Shown: positions 37,307 to 46,286 of the stretch, in pieces
How the letters are laid out: every line of letters starts with the position of its first letter
Numbering within the stretch: the first letter of the stretch is position 1
Assembly (NCBI GenBank): GCA_016208105.1
Contig: JACQYS010000020.1
Span: 124,001-188,000, forward strand
Length of the DNA stretch: 64,000 nt
Reading direction: 5' to 3'
DNA from: Desulfovibrio sp.
GTDB lineage: Bacteria > Desulfobacterota > Desulfovibrionia > Desulfovibrionales > Desulfovibrionaceae
Translations under genes and position numbers: made by a program
Notes under the pieces: generated by a model
The model's input: the letters and a program-made list of their open reading frames with translations, nothing else
Databases searched by the model: none
Told to the model about the DNA's origin: nothing

Positions 37307-38830
37307 ATGGACGTTTTGATCATGAACGAGATGGGGTTTCCCATCCTGAGCACCCTGATCTTCCTGCCCCTGGCCGGAGCGCTGGCCCTGTTGTGCATTC
37401 CCGGGGACAGTGCCGCGAAGATCTGGTCCTTGGTAATCACCACGGTAACCGCGGCCATCTCTCTGCCGTTGTACTGGAACTTCGATCTGACCACGGCCAA
37501 GTACCAGTTTGGTGAGCACACCCCCTGGATCAGCTCCTTAAACATCAACTATACCCTTGGGGTCGACGGCATTTCCCTGCTGCTCGTGCTTTTGACCACC
37601 CTGATCATGCCCCTTTGCGTGCTGGGATCGTGGAAGTACATCAGCAAGCGGGTCAAGGAGTTCATGATCTGCCTGCTGCTCATGGAAACGTCCATGCTGG
37701 GCGTATTCATGGCCCTGGATTTCGTGCTCTTCTATGTGCTCTGGGAAGCCATGCTCATCCCCATGTACCTGCTCATCGCGGTCTGGGGCGGGCCGAGGAA
37801 GGTGTACGCCTCCATAAAGTTCTTCCTCTACACCCTGGCTGGCTCCGTGCTCCTTCTGGTTGCCATCATCGCCCTCTACCTGAGCCAGGGGACGTTCTTC
37901 ATCCCGGCCATGATGGGCCAGGCCTACTCCACCAACTTCCAGATACTGGTCTTCCTGGCATTCTTTTTGGCCTTCGCTATCAAGGTGCCGATGTTTCCCT
38001 TCCACACCTGGCTGCCGGCCGCGCACGTGGAAGCCCCCACGGCCGGAAGCGTCATCCTGGCCTCGGTGCTTCTGAAGATGGGCACTTACGGATTCCTGCG
38101 CTTCTGCCTGCCTATCACCCCCGAAGCCACCATGATCTTTTTGCCCTATGTCCAGTGGCTGTCCGTGGCCGGCATTCTCTACGGCGGGTTCACGGCCCTG
38201 GCCCAGCAGGACATGAAGAAGCTGATCGCCTACTCCAGCGTGGGGCACATGGGATTCGTCACCCTGGGCATCTTCGTCTTGAACCAGCGCGGCATCGAAG
38301 GGGCCATCCTCCAGATGATCAACCACGGCATCACCACCGGCGCGCTGTTCTTCTGCGTGGGCATGATCTACGAGCGCACCCACAGCCGCGAGCTGGCCTC
38401 GGCCGCTGGCATCGGCAAGTTCATGCCCTTCTACGTTACCTACTTGGCCTTCTTCTCGCTTTCCTCTCTGGCATTCCCGGGAACAAACAGCTTCGTGGGC
38501 GAATTCCTTATCCTGGCGGGAAGCTTCGCGGACAACAAGATACTCTCCGCCTGCGCCATACCCGGCGCCATTCTCGCAGCTGCCTACATGTTCAGGATGC
38601 TGCAGCGGGTGGTCTGGGGCGGCACGAAGAATCCCGGCCATCCAGGCCTTCTGGACCTGAACCTTCGCGAGATCATTACCCTGGCCCCGCTTCTTGTGTT
38701 CGTTTTCTGGATAGGGCTTGCGCCTGAGCCGTTCATGGATGTGATGCACGTAAGCGTTACCCAACTGATCAAACAGACCGGCATTGCCTCGCACGGAAGT
38801 GTTTCCGTTACGAGCCTGATGATTCCGTAG
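37307..38830 (+). CDS. nuoM: Complex I subunit NuoM
   Basis: 507 residues, fourteen helices. Conserved helix-5 glutamate in LFYVLWEAMLIPMYLLIAVW (20 residues), the lysines of AFAIKVPMFPFHTWLP and the LIAYSSVGHMGFVTLG segment. Translocates protons in the membrane arm. A good GGAGG site lies ahead of the ATG. Confidence 0.95.
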   Translation: MDVLIMNEMGFPILSTLIFLPLAGALALLCIPGDSAAKIWSLVITTVTAAISLPLYWNFDLTTAKYQFGEHTPWISSLNINYTLGVDGISLLLVLLTTLIMPLCVLGSWKYISKRVKEFMICLLLMETSMLGVFMALDFVLFYVLWEAMLIPMYLLIAVWGGPRKVYASIKFFLYTLAGSVLLLVAIIALYLSQGTFFIPAMMGQAYSTNFQILVFLAFFLAFAIKVPMFPFHTWLPAAHVEAPTAGSVILASVLLKMGTYGFLRFCLPITPEATMIFLPYVQWLSVAGILYGGFTALAQQDMKKLIAYSSVGHMGFVTLGIFVLNQRGIEGAILQMINHGITTGALFFCVGMIYERTHSRELASAAGIGKFMPFYVTYLAFFSLSSLAFPGTNSFVGEFLILAGSFADNKILSACAIPGAILAAAYMFRMLQRVVWGGTKNPGHPGLLDLNLREIITLAPLLVFVFWIGLAPEPFMDVMHVSVTQLIKQTGIASHGSVSVTSLMIP

Positions 38831-38869
38831 GCATTTAAGAACACTTAAGGACCAAGCAAAGGCTACAAT

Positions 38870-40291
38870 ATGAAGCTCACGTTGTTTGCCCCTGAATTGC
38901 TCCTCTTGATGGGCGGCCTTGTCCTTTTTCTGATGAGCACCGGCAAGACCAGCGGCAGGACAGCCAGGGCGATCACCCTGGCCATGGCCCTGCTCAACAT
39001 TGCCGTCTGCGTCGGCTGCCTTCGCTTCGAGGGGGCGCTGTTCTACGACGCCTACAAGATCGACCTGTTCTCCCAGTCCCTCAAGCTCGTCATATCCGTA
39101 GGCTTCGCCATTGTGCTGCTTTTCGGCACCGAGCTCAAAGGAGTCGCCGACGATGTCCGCCCGGAGTACTACTTCTTCCTGACGTTAAGCACGCTCGGCC
39201 TTCTCATGCTGGTCAGCAGCGTCGAGCTGCTTACCATGTTCATCGCCCTTGAACTGTCGTCCTACTCGCTCTACCTGCTGGTCCCCATGCGCGACGACCA
39301 TTCGGGTCTGCGCATGCAGATGGAATCCGCCATAAAGTACGTGCTGTTCGGTGTAGTGGCCACCGGCGTGATGCTTTTCGGCATGAGCTACATGTTCGGC
39401 CTGACCGGCACCACGTACTTCGTGAAGCTTCTGCCCGCCCTGCAGCAGATGATGGGCAACCCTGTGGCCATCGTGGCCATCGCCATGGTCATGGGCGGCT
39501 TCTTCTTCAAGCTGGCGGTGTTTCCCTTCCACTTCTGGGCGCCGGACGTCTACCAGGGCGCTTCCAACGAGACCACCGCCTTCATCGCCTCCGTGCCCAA
39601 GATAGCCGCAGTGGCCATTCTGATCCGCATCGTCACCTTGGTGACCCCTGAGGGGCAGGCCATCATCACAATGCTCATGGTGTTCTCCATCTGCTCAATG
39701 TTCTACGGCAACCTGATCGCCCTGGTGCAGACCGACGTCAAACGCATGCTCGGCTTCTCCGGTATCGCACACGCGGGCTACGTTTTGCTGGGTCTGGTCA
39801 CCCTGCAGGACGCCGGGTACGCCACCTCGCTCTACTACATCGTGGGTTATCTGGTCATGAACATCGCTGGCTTCCTTGTGGTGTGCAAGGTGTCGCAGCA
39901 AGGTGAGAACGTGCGCATCAGCGACTTGAGCGGCCTCTACAAGCGCTCGCCCCTGCTGGCCTTCACCATGGCCGTCAGCATGTTCGCCATGGCAGGCATT
40001 CCGCCCTTCGTCGGCTTCATGGGCAAATTCATGCTCTTAACCGGCGCTTACAAGGCCGGCTACGTGACCCTGGTCATCCTGGCGGCCATCAATACGGCCA
40101 TATCGCTCTACTACTATCTGTCCGTGGTCCGGGTGACCTACACGGCCAGCCCTGGCGACCGCCCCGCTCTGGTGGTGGACGGCACCACCAAGGCTGTCAG
40201 CCTGGCCCTGGTGGTCATCATCATCGCATTGGGCGTCGCCCCGGACAGCATCCTGAAGATCGCCACCGATGCGGTGCGCACCATCCTGTAG
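38870..40291 (+). CDS. nuoN: Complex I subunit NuoN
   Basis: 473 residues, fourteen helices. ELSSYSLYLLV (helix-5 glutamate), FFFKLAVFPFHFWAPDVYQG and MLGFSGIAHAGYVLLGL are NuoN-type. Last gene of the operon; the stop is 27 bp before a strong terminator. Nothing resembling nuoE, nuoF or nuoG is found before or after the operon. Confidence 0.95.
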   Translation: MKLTLFAPELLLLMGGLVLFLMSTGKTSGRTARAITLAMALLNIAVCVGCLRFEGALFYDAYKIDLFSQSLKLVISVGFAIVLLFGTELKGVADDVRPEYYFFLTLSTLGLLMLVSSVELLTMFIALELSSYSLYLLVPMRDDHSGLRMQMESAIKYVLFGVVATGVMLFGMSYMFGLTGTTYFVKLLPALQQMMGNPVAIVAIAMVMGGFFFKLAVFPFHFWAPDVYQGASNETTAFIASVPKIAAVAILIRIVTLVTPEGQAIITMLMVFSICSMFYGNLIALVQTDVKRMLGFSGIAHAGYVLLGLVTLQDAGYATSLYYIVGYLVMNIAGFLVVCKVSQQGENVRISDLSGLYKRSPLLAFTMAVSMFAMAGIPPFVGFMGKFMLLTGAYKAGYVTLVILAAINTAISLYYYLSVVRVTYTASPGDRPALVVDGTTKAVSLALVVIIIALGVAPDSILKIATDAVRTIL

Positions 40292-40317
40292 GACCGATCA
40301 TATTTAACGCTGACAAA

Positions 40318-40361
40318 ATGCCGCAGGCGCCCTGAGCGGACGCCTGCGGCATAAATTGTTT
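40318..40361 (+). terminator. Terminator of the nuo operon
   Basis: A perfect 12-bp stem (ATGCCGCAGGCG / CGCCTGCGGCAT) with an 11-base loop, followed by AAATTGTTT. Convergent with the GntR-family gene, whose stop is about 90 bp further on. Confidence 0.85.
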
Positions 40362-40451
40362 GGGGAGGCTCTCTCCCCTATTGGTTAAAGTTCGTCTGAA
40401 AACGAGGGCTCTTCACTTGCTCCGCATCCGCTTCAACGGATGTCTCCCGCC

Positions 40452-41195
40452 TCAACCGGCGATATCCTCGCACAGATACCGGCCTATCGAGCATTTGAAC
40501 CTGTATTTGTCTCCCCGGTAGATGGCGTGGGTGAATTCCACCGCCCGCCCCTTGTCGTTGAACACCACCCCTTCGGACCAGATGCACGGGCATCTCTCCC
40601 CAATCTTCAGAAGCTTCCGCTCGCTCTCGCTTGGCATGACGGCGCCTATCTCCTGGCGTGAATGGATGAGGTTCATGCCGTATACGCTGTCGATTATTTT
40701 ATACAGAACAGTGTCCAAGGAAAGCGTCAGCAGATCGGGAAACAGCTCGGCCGGAAGAAAACAATGCTCCAGAACCAGGGGGACGTCGCTTGCGAGCATG
40801 AGACGATACAGGGAGATGACCTCCGACCCCACAGCGACCTTGAGATGCGCCGCAACCGTTTCATCGGCAGGGATGGTCTTGGCTTCGAGTGTTTTGTAGC
40901 GCGGCACCAAACCCGCTTTGGCGATATCGTCGTGGTAGGTGGAGATAGTTTCCAGGGACCGGGTGAGCACCGGCCTTTTTTCGGAGAGCAGATACGTTCC
41001 CTTGCCGCGCTTGCGCACCAGCATGTGGTCGCTCACGAGCTTGTCGATGGCTTGGCGCACCGTCATCCGGTGCACTCCGAACATCGTGGAAAGCTCGCTC
41101 TCGTTGGGGATTTTGTCGCCAGGGCGGAACGCCTTGCTGGTTATCTGTTCGGAGAGCCATTCGTAAATGGCCATGTATTTCGATTTGGTGGTCAA
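40452..41195 (-). CDS. HutC-type GntR-family regulator of the taurine genes
   Basis: About 247 residues. Start chosen at a TTG (41195) with GGAGG four bases upstream, so that the protein begins just before the typical YMAIYEWLSEQI; an ATG at 41174 is the alternative, while the longer open frame has no support. The N-terminal winged helix (KIPNESELSTMFGVHRMTVRQAIDKL, in part) is followed by a UTRA ligand domain. It diverges from tpa and the intergenic region has two palindromes that match the HutC operator core GTMTAKAC, so it most likely represses the taurine operon and senses a pathway compound. It is not the MocR/TauR-type regulator known from other taurine loci. Confidence 0.88.
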   Translation of the reverse strand: MTTKSKYMAIYEWLSEQITSKAFRPGDKIPNESELSTMFGVHRMTVRQAIDKLVSDHMLVRKRGKGTYLLSEKRPVLTRSLETISTYHDDIAKAGLVPRYKTLEAKTIPADETVAAHLKVAVGSEVISLYRLMLASDVPLVLEHCFLPAELFPDLLTLSLDTVLYKIIDSVYGMNLIHSRQEIGAVMPSESERKLLKIGERCPCIWSEGVVFNDKGRAVEFTHAIYRGDKYRFKCSIGRYLCEDIAG

Positions 41196-41508
41196 AATCG
41201 CCTCCGTCAAGTTTTCATGCTTTCCGAGAATACCATGCGCTGATGCCTGCCCCATCGCAAGAACCAGCAGAGCACAGACGCTGCGGCTTTTCACTCTGTG
41301 CTTGCAGCACACCATAGCCGGAAAGAACGGTCATGGTCGAGCCTGTGTTGCCTGGTGTTCCAGTCTTCTTTTCCACTTTCCTCCTCCTGGCGGATATCGC
41401 CATTTTTTTATTAAACGACATGGTCATTTAAATTCAAGATGTTATCGCAGCACCACACATTGAATTTGCCAATATTTTTTCATTATTGAAAATTTTTGCA
41501 CTCGCAGC

Positions 41509-41550
41509 TTGACAAATTCACGCTAGCCCTCCACCATATTGTCTAGACAA
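41509..41550 (+). promoter_or_regulatory. Promoter-operator module 1 for the taurine operon
   Basis: -35 TTGACA at 41509-41514; weak -10 candidate CACCAT at 41532-41537 (17-bp spacer); perfect palindrome TTGTCTAGACAA at 41539-41550. The core GTCTAGAC fits the published HutC-subfamily operator pattern GTMTAKAC. The operator would cover the transcription start. Confidence 0.65.
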
Positions 41551-41602
41551 CCTGGAGATCTTTTTCCGCTCCGGGAAGACCATGGGATTTTCTAAAAACC
41601 GC

Positions 41603-41644
41603 TTGACAAAAAAATAACAACCTCACATCATCATGTCTAGACAA
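41603..41644 (+). promoter_or_regulatory. Promoter-operator module 2 for the taurine operon
   Basis: -35 TTGACA at 41603-41608; -10 CATCAT at 41626-41631 (17-bp spacer); operator ATGTCTAGACAA at 41633-41644. The distance from -35 to operator (30 bp) is identical in module 1, and the two operators are 94 bp apart, close to nine helical turns. A transcript from here would have a leader of about 120 nt. The rest of 41196-41760 is AT-rich and shows no gene. Confidence 0.7.
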
Positions 41645-41760
41645 AGTTTGCGCAGGCTTCCTGCACTCCCAGGAAAGGCAAACACCCGCGCAGGCACAGG
41701 AGTCGAAATCGAACCCAGGGCGGATGAATATCCGTCACCCGAGATACTCCGAGGAGGGAC

Positions 41761-43143
41761 ATGATGAACAAGTCCGAAACAGTAAGCCCGGAAGCCTATG
41801 CCCAGTCCGACCTCACGCACGTGTGGCACCACCTGGTGCAGCACCAGGCCTTTGCCGCCAAAGGGCCAATGATCGTGGTCGAGGGTGACGGATTGCGGCT
41901 CAAAGACATTAACGGCAAGGAGTACCTGGACGCCACCTCCGGCGGGGTTTGGTGCGTGAACGTGGGCTACGGCAGGGACCGCATCGCGGACGCAGTCTGC
42001 GCCCAGATGAAGAAGATGCCCTACTACGCTGCCACCGCAGGCAACATCCCCTTCATCGAGCTCGCCGAAGAGGTCACCTCCCACATGCCCGGGCTTACCC
42101 GGATTTACCTGTCCAACAGCGGTTCCGAGGCCAACGAGAAGGCCTATAAGATCGTACGCGCCCTGGCCCACATCACCGGCAACACCACTAAGAAAAAGGT
42201 CCTGTACCGCAACCGCGACTACCACGGCACCACCATTGCCGCGCTGAGCTCCTGCGGACAGCCCGAGCGCAGAGAGTGGTTCGGTCCGTTCGTTCCAGGT
42301 TTCGTGGAGTTCCCCCACGCCTGCTGCTACCGTTGCGCCTTCGGCAAGACCTACCCCGGCTGCGACATCGACTGCGCCAAGTCGGTCGAACGCATCATCC
42401 AGGAAGAAGGCCCGGAGACCATCGGCGGCCTCATCGTGGAGCCCATCACCGCCGGAGGCGGGGTGATACCCCCGGTGAGCGAATACTACGACGTGCTCGC
42501 GGAAATCTGCCGCAGGCACGGGGTTCTCATAATCATGGACGAAGTGGTCTGCGGCATGGGCCGCACTGGCACCATGTTCGGCTACCAGCAGTACGGGGTG
42601 ACCCCGGACATCGTGACCATGGCCAAGGGCGTGGCCAGCGCCTACATGCCGATCTCCATCACCGCCACCACCGAGGACATCTTCAAGGCCTTCCTGCACG
42701 ACCCGGCCGACAAGCTGGCCTACTTCCGCGACATAAGCACCTACGGCGGCTGCGCCGCCGCCTGCACCGCCGCCCTGGAGAACATGAAGATCATCGAGGA
42801 AGAGAATCTCCTTTCTAACGTCACGGCCATGGGCGCCTACCTGCTGGATGGGCTCAGAGGCCTCCTTACCCATCCCAATGTCGGGGACGTGCGCGGCAAG
42901 GGGCTCCTGTGCGGCGTGGAATTCGTCGAGGACAAGAAATCCAAAAAGCCCCTGCCCGAGAGCAAGGTCATCCAGATCGTCGGTGAAGCCGCCGCCCAGG
43001 GCGTGCTGCTCGGCCGGACCAACCGCAGTTTCCCTGGACTCAACAACATCATCAACATGGCACCGGCCTATGTGGTTACCAAGGCGGACATCGACGCCAT
43101 CGTTTCCACCCTTCGCCAGGCAATTGCCAAAATCCTGGGCTGA
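41761..43143 (+). CDS. tpa: Taurine-pyruvate aminotransferase
   Basis: 460 residues, class III PLP aminotransferase. The cofactor lysine is near residue 289 (TMAKGVASAYMP), preceded by the DEVVCGMGRTG motif. The N-terminal part (HVWHHLVQH, DINGKEYLDATSGGVWCVNVGYG in part) matches Tpa from Bilophila. It transfers the amino group of taurine to pyruvate, giving sulfoacetaldehyde and alanine. GAGGAGG lies directly before tandem ATG codons; I use the first. Followed by ald, which regenerates pyruvate. Other omega-amino acids such as beta-alanine are possible side substrates. Confidence 0.92.
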   Translation: MMNKSETVSPEAYAQSDLTHVWHHLVQHQAFAAKGPMIVVEGDGLRLKDINGKEYLDATSGGVWCVNVGYGRDRIADAVCAQMKKMPYYAATAGNIPFIELAEEVTSHMPGLTRIYLSNSGSEANEKAYKIVRALAHITGNTTKKKVLYRNRDYHGTTIAALSSCGQPERREWFGPFVPGFVEFPHACCYRCAFGKTYPGCDIDCAKSVERIIQEEGPETIGGLIVEPITAGGGVIPPVSEYYDVLAEICRRHGVLIIMDEVVCGMGRTGTMFGYQQYGVTPDIVTMAKGVASAYMPISITATTEDIFKAFLHDPADKLAYFRDISTYGGCAAACTAALENMKIIEEENLLSNVTAMGAYLLDGLRGLLTHPNVGDVRGKGLLCGVEFVEDKKSKKPLPESKVIQIVGEAAAQGVLLGRTNRSFPGLNNIINMAPAYVVTKADIDAIVSTLRQAIAKILG

Positions 43144-43170
43144 CGCGCCAACCTGCAAGGAGACACACAC

Positions 43171-44280
43171 ATGAAAGTCGGCGTTTTAAAAGAGATAAAA
43201 GTCAAAGAGAACCGCGTTTCCATGACCCCGGCCGGGGTGCTGGCCATGCGTTCGGGCGGGCACGAAGTTCTTGTGGAAAAGGGAGCAGGGGCCGGGGCGG
43301 GCTTTCCCGACGACGACTACACCGCTGCCGGGGCGTCGCTGGCCACGGCCGACGAGATCTTCGCCCAATGCGGCATGGTCATGCACGTGAAGGAGCCCCA
43401 GCCGTCGGAATTCGGCAAGCTCCGCAAGGACCAGATACTCTTTACCTACCTGCATCTTGCCGCGGACGAAGCCCAGACCAAGGCCCTCATGAAGGCCGGC
43501 AACGTAAACATCGCCTACGAGACCATCCAGAAAAAGGACGGCAGCCTGCCGCTGCTCACTCCCATGTCCGAAGTGGCCGGGCGCATGGCCATACAACAGG
43601 CGGCCAAATACCTGGAAATCCCCACTGGCGGCATGGGCAAGCTGATGGGCGGAGTCCCCGGGGTGGAGCCGGCAACCGTGGTGGTCATCGGCGGAGGCGT
43701 GGTGGGGCTCAATGCCGCCAAGATGGCCTGCGGCTTAGGCGCCCTGGTCTACCTGCTGGATATGAACCTCGACCGCCTGCGCCACCTGAATGACATCATG
43801 CCCCCCAACTGCATCACCATGATGAGCGGGGCCTACAACATCCGCAAGCTTCTGCCCCTGGCCGACGTGGTGGTGGGCGCCGTGCTCATCCCGGGTGCAA
43901 AGGCTCCCCACCTGATAAGCCGGGACGACTTAAAGCTCATGCGCAAGGGCGCCATCCTGGTGGACGTGGCCATCGACCAGGGAGGCTGCTTCGAGACATC
44001 ACGGCCCACCACCCACAGCGACCCGGTCTACGAGGTGGACGGTGTGCAGCACTACTGCGTGGCCAACATCCCCGGTGCCGTGGCCATCACCTCCACCTTG
44101 GCCCTGACCAATGCCACCCTTCCCTATGCAGTGAAGATCGCCAACATGGGCTGGAAGGACGCCTGCCGCGCCAATGAAGACATCCTGAAGGGACTCAACG
44201 TGGTGGACGGCAAGATAACGTACGCCGCGGTGGCCGAAGCCTTCGGGCTGCCCTACACCCCGGCCGATCAGGTGCTGTAG
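43171..44280 (+). CDS. ald: Alanine dehydrogenase
   Basis: 369 residues, normal length. MKVGVLKEIKVKENRVSMTP at the start, the substrate lysine and histidine in MHVKEPQ and FTYLHLAAD, and the NAD site VVVIGGGVVGLNAAKMA. It oxidises alanine to pyruvate and ammonia with NAD, recycling the amino acceptor of Tpa and releasing the taurine nitrogen. Located 27 bp after tpa with AAGGAG upstream of the ATG. Confidence 0.95.
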   Translation: MKVGVLKEIKVKENRVSMTPAGVLAMRSGGHEVLVEKGAGAGAGFPDDDYTAAGASLATADEIFAQCGMVMHVKEPQPSEFGKLRKDQILFTYLHLAADEAQTKALMKAGNVNIAYETIQKKDGSLPLLTPMSEVAGRMAIQQAAKYLEIPTGGMGKLMGGVPGVEPATVVVIGGGVVGLNAAKMACGLGALVYLLDMNLDRLRHLNDIMPPNCITMMSGAYNIRKLLPLADVVVGAVLIPGAKAPHLISRDDLKLMRKGAILVDVAIDQGGCFETSRPTTHSDPVYEVDGVQHYCVANIPGAVAITSTLALTNATLPYAVKIANMGWKDACRANEDILKGLNVVDGKITYAAVAEAFGLPYTPADQVL

Positions 44281-44304
44281 CCGCAACAACAGGGGGAGCC
44301 CGCC

Positions 44305-45060
44305 GTGGAAGAGAAGGACCAGCGCAAGGTCAAGATCGAGGTCAAGAACCTGACCAAGAGGTTCGGCGAGCTCTTGGTCCTCGACGACATCTCCTTTGAT
44401 GTGGCCGAAGGTGAATTCGTGGCCATCGTCGGCCCGACAGGGTGCGGCAAGACCACGTTTTTGAACGCCCTGTCGCGCCTCATTCCCATCACGAGTGGCC
44501 AGATTCTCATAAACGGCGAAGACGCGGACCCCAAACGCCACAACATATCCTTTGTTTTCCAGGAACCCACTTGCATGCCGTGGAGCACGGTGCGCGACAA
44601 CGTGGCCTTCGGCATGGAAATCAAGGGACTGCCCAGGAATGAGATAGAAAAGCGCCTGGACCGCATCCTCGAAATGGTGGGCCTTACCCAGTGCGCCCAT
44701 CTGTTCCCCAACCAGGTCTCGGCCAGCATGATGCAGCGCATCGCCGTGTCGCGCGCCTTCGCCGTGGACCCGGATCTTCTGCTTATGGACGAACCTTACG
44801 GGCAGCTCGACGTGAAGCTCAGGTTCTACCTTGAGGACGAGCTGGTCAACCTGTGGCGAGACCTCAAGAGCACGGTGCTTTTTATCACCCACAACATTGA
44901 AGAGGCAGTCTACGTGGCCGAGCGCATCCTGGTGCTCTCCAACAAGCCCACCACCATCAAGGCGGAGATCAAGGTGGACCTGCCTCGGCCCAGGGACTTC
45001 ATGGACCCGGAATTCGTGCGGATCCGGCGGCAGGTCACGGACCTGATCCGCTGGTGGTGA
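44305..45060 (+). CDS. Sulfonate-type ABC transporter ATPase with degenerate signature
   Basis: 251 residues, GTG start. Of the SsuB/TauB branch. Walker A (GPTGCGKTT, 43-51) and Walker B (LLLMDEPYGQLD, from 158) are intact, but the LSGGQ signature is replaced by VSASM (138-142). In ABC dimers the signature of one subunit completes the ATP site of the other, so this subunit contributes a poor signature to its partner's site. It works with the second ATPase at 47979-48758 and the two permeases as a heteromeric importer, probably for taurine. Confidence 0.9.
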   Translation: MEEKDQRKVKIEVKNLTKRFGELLVLDDISFDVAEGEFVAIVGPTGCGKTTFLNALSRLIPITSGQILINGEDADPKRHNISFVFQEPTCMPWSTVRDNVAFGMEIKGLPRNEIEKRLDRILEMVGLTQCAHLFPNQVSASMMQRIAVSRAFAVDPDLLLMDEPYGQLDVKLRFYLEDELVNLWRDLKSTVLFITHNIEEAVYVAERILVLSNKPTTIKAEIKVDLPRPRDFMDPEFVRIRRQVTDLIRWW

Positions 45061-45145
45061 TCCCCGCGCCCGGCGCGGGATATGCGGCGTAGGAAGTCTA
45101 AAGCTCAAGACTCGAAACAACGGCCGACAACGAGGAGGTTCGCGT

Positions 45146-46213
45146 ATGCTTCAAACGAAACGTTGGATGGCAGCCCTCGCAGCCTGTGCGCTCCTACTGG
45201 CTCTGTCGATCTCCGCCCAGGCTCAAGGCACGCCCAAAGTTCTCAACACAACCTGGCAGGCCGAACACGAGACCTTCGTCCCGTGGTACGCCAAGCAAAA
45301 AGGCTGGGACAAGGCCCAGGGATTCGAATTCAAACTGCACATGTTCGATTCGGGCATGGCCCAGATCGAAGCCCTGCCCGCCAAGCAATGGGTGGTCGGC
45401 GGAACCGGCGGCGTGCCCATGATGTTCGGGGCCCTGCGCCAAAACGCCTATCTCATTGGCATCGGCAACGACGAATCCGTGACCAATGCCGTGCTCGTGC
45501 GCCCGGACAGCCCCATTTTGAAGGCCAAGGGCGCCAACCCCAAATACCCTGACGTGTTCGGCTCGGCCGAAACCGTGAAGGGCAAGACCATCCTGTGCAC
45601 CACCATCTCCTCGGGCCACTACGCCATGAGCCTGTGGCTCAAGGCTTTGGGCCTCACCGACAAGGACGTGGTGATAAAGAACATGGACCCGGCCCAGTGC
45701 GTGGCCGCATTTGAGAAGGGCATCGGGGACGCCGTGGTCCTCTGGGCCCCCCAGATGTACAACGGCCTGAAAAAGGGCTGGAAAGTGGCCTCGGACGTGA
45801 AGAAGGCCGGCGGGTTCGTGCCCATCGTGCTCATCGGCGACAAGGACTACTGCGACAAGAACCCCGAAGAAGTGGCCAAGTTCTTGAAGGTCTATTTCCA
45901 GGGCATCGACCTTCTGCGCAAGGAAGGCGTCAAGCTGGCTCCGGAATACGCCAAGTTCCTCAAGTGGGCCGGCCTCAATATGACCGAGGACGAAGCCAAG
46001 ATGGACCTGGAGCTGCACCCGGTGTTCACACTGGAAGAACAGCTCAAGATGTTCGACTCTTCCAAGGGCGAAAGCCAGGTGCAGGCCTGGCAGAAGGATC
46101 TGGTCAAATTCTTCACCGAACTCGGCAAGCTGAAACCCGCCGAGGGCGAGAAGCTCCAGACCGGCTTCTACATCACCGACAAGTTCCTGAAGATGGTTCC
46201 CAACGTAAAATAA
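45146..46213 (+). CDS. Periplasmic taurine/sulfonate binding protein
   Basis: 355 residues. A clear signal peptide ends at SISAQA near residue 27. The mature part follows the SsuA/TauA/NMT1 fold (AEHETFVPWYAKQKGWDK, MFDSGMAQIEALPAKQWVVG in part). It is the substrate-capturing part of the transporter. It lies between the first ATPase and the permeases, with an AGGAGG site. Taurine is inferred as ligand from the operon; other organosulfonates are possible. Confidence 0.88.
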   Translation: MLQTKRWMAALAACALLLALSISAQAQGTPKVLNTTWQAEHETFVPWYAKQKGWDKAQGFEFKLHMFDSGMAQIEALPAKQWVVGGTGGVPMMFGALRQNAYLIGIGNDESVTNAVLVRPDSPILKAKGANPKYPDVFGSAETVKGKTILCTTISSGHYAMSLWLKALGLTDKDVVIKNMDPAQCVAAFEKGIGDAVVLWAPQMYNGLKKGWKVASDVKKAGGFVPIVLIGDKDYCDKNPEEVAKFLKVYFQGIDLLRKEGVKLAPEYAKFLKWAGLNMTEDEAKMDLELHPVFTLEEQLKMFDSSKGESQVQAWQKDLVKFFTELGKLKPAEGEKLQTGFYITDKFLKMVPNVK

Positions 46214-46286
46214 ACGCGTAAGCCCGCCCGGGAGGCCTTTACAGGAGGGCCTCCCGGGCGATCCAACCCTTGATAGAGGGGGATGC

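Noticed and set aside
36083-37519. Long open antisense frame over the antiporter gene and nuoM start
   Set aside because: Shadow frame with histidine/glycine-rich low-information sequence; the plus strand has clear homology.
41623-43170. Long open antisense frame over tpa
   Set aside because: It crosses the taurine promoter region and tpa, and has no domain or ribosome site.
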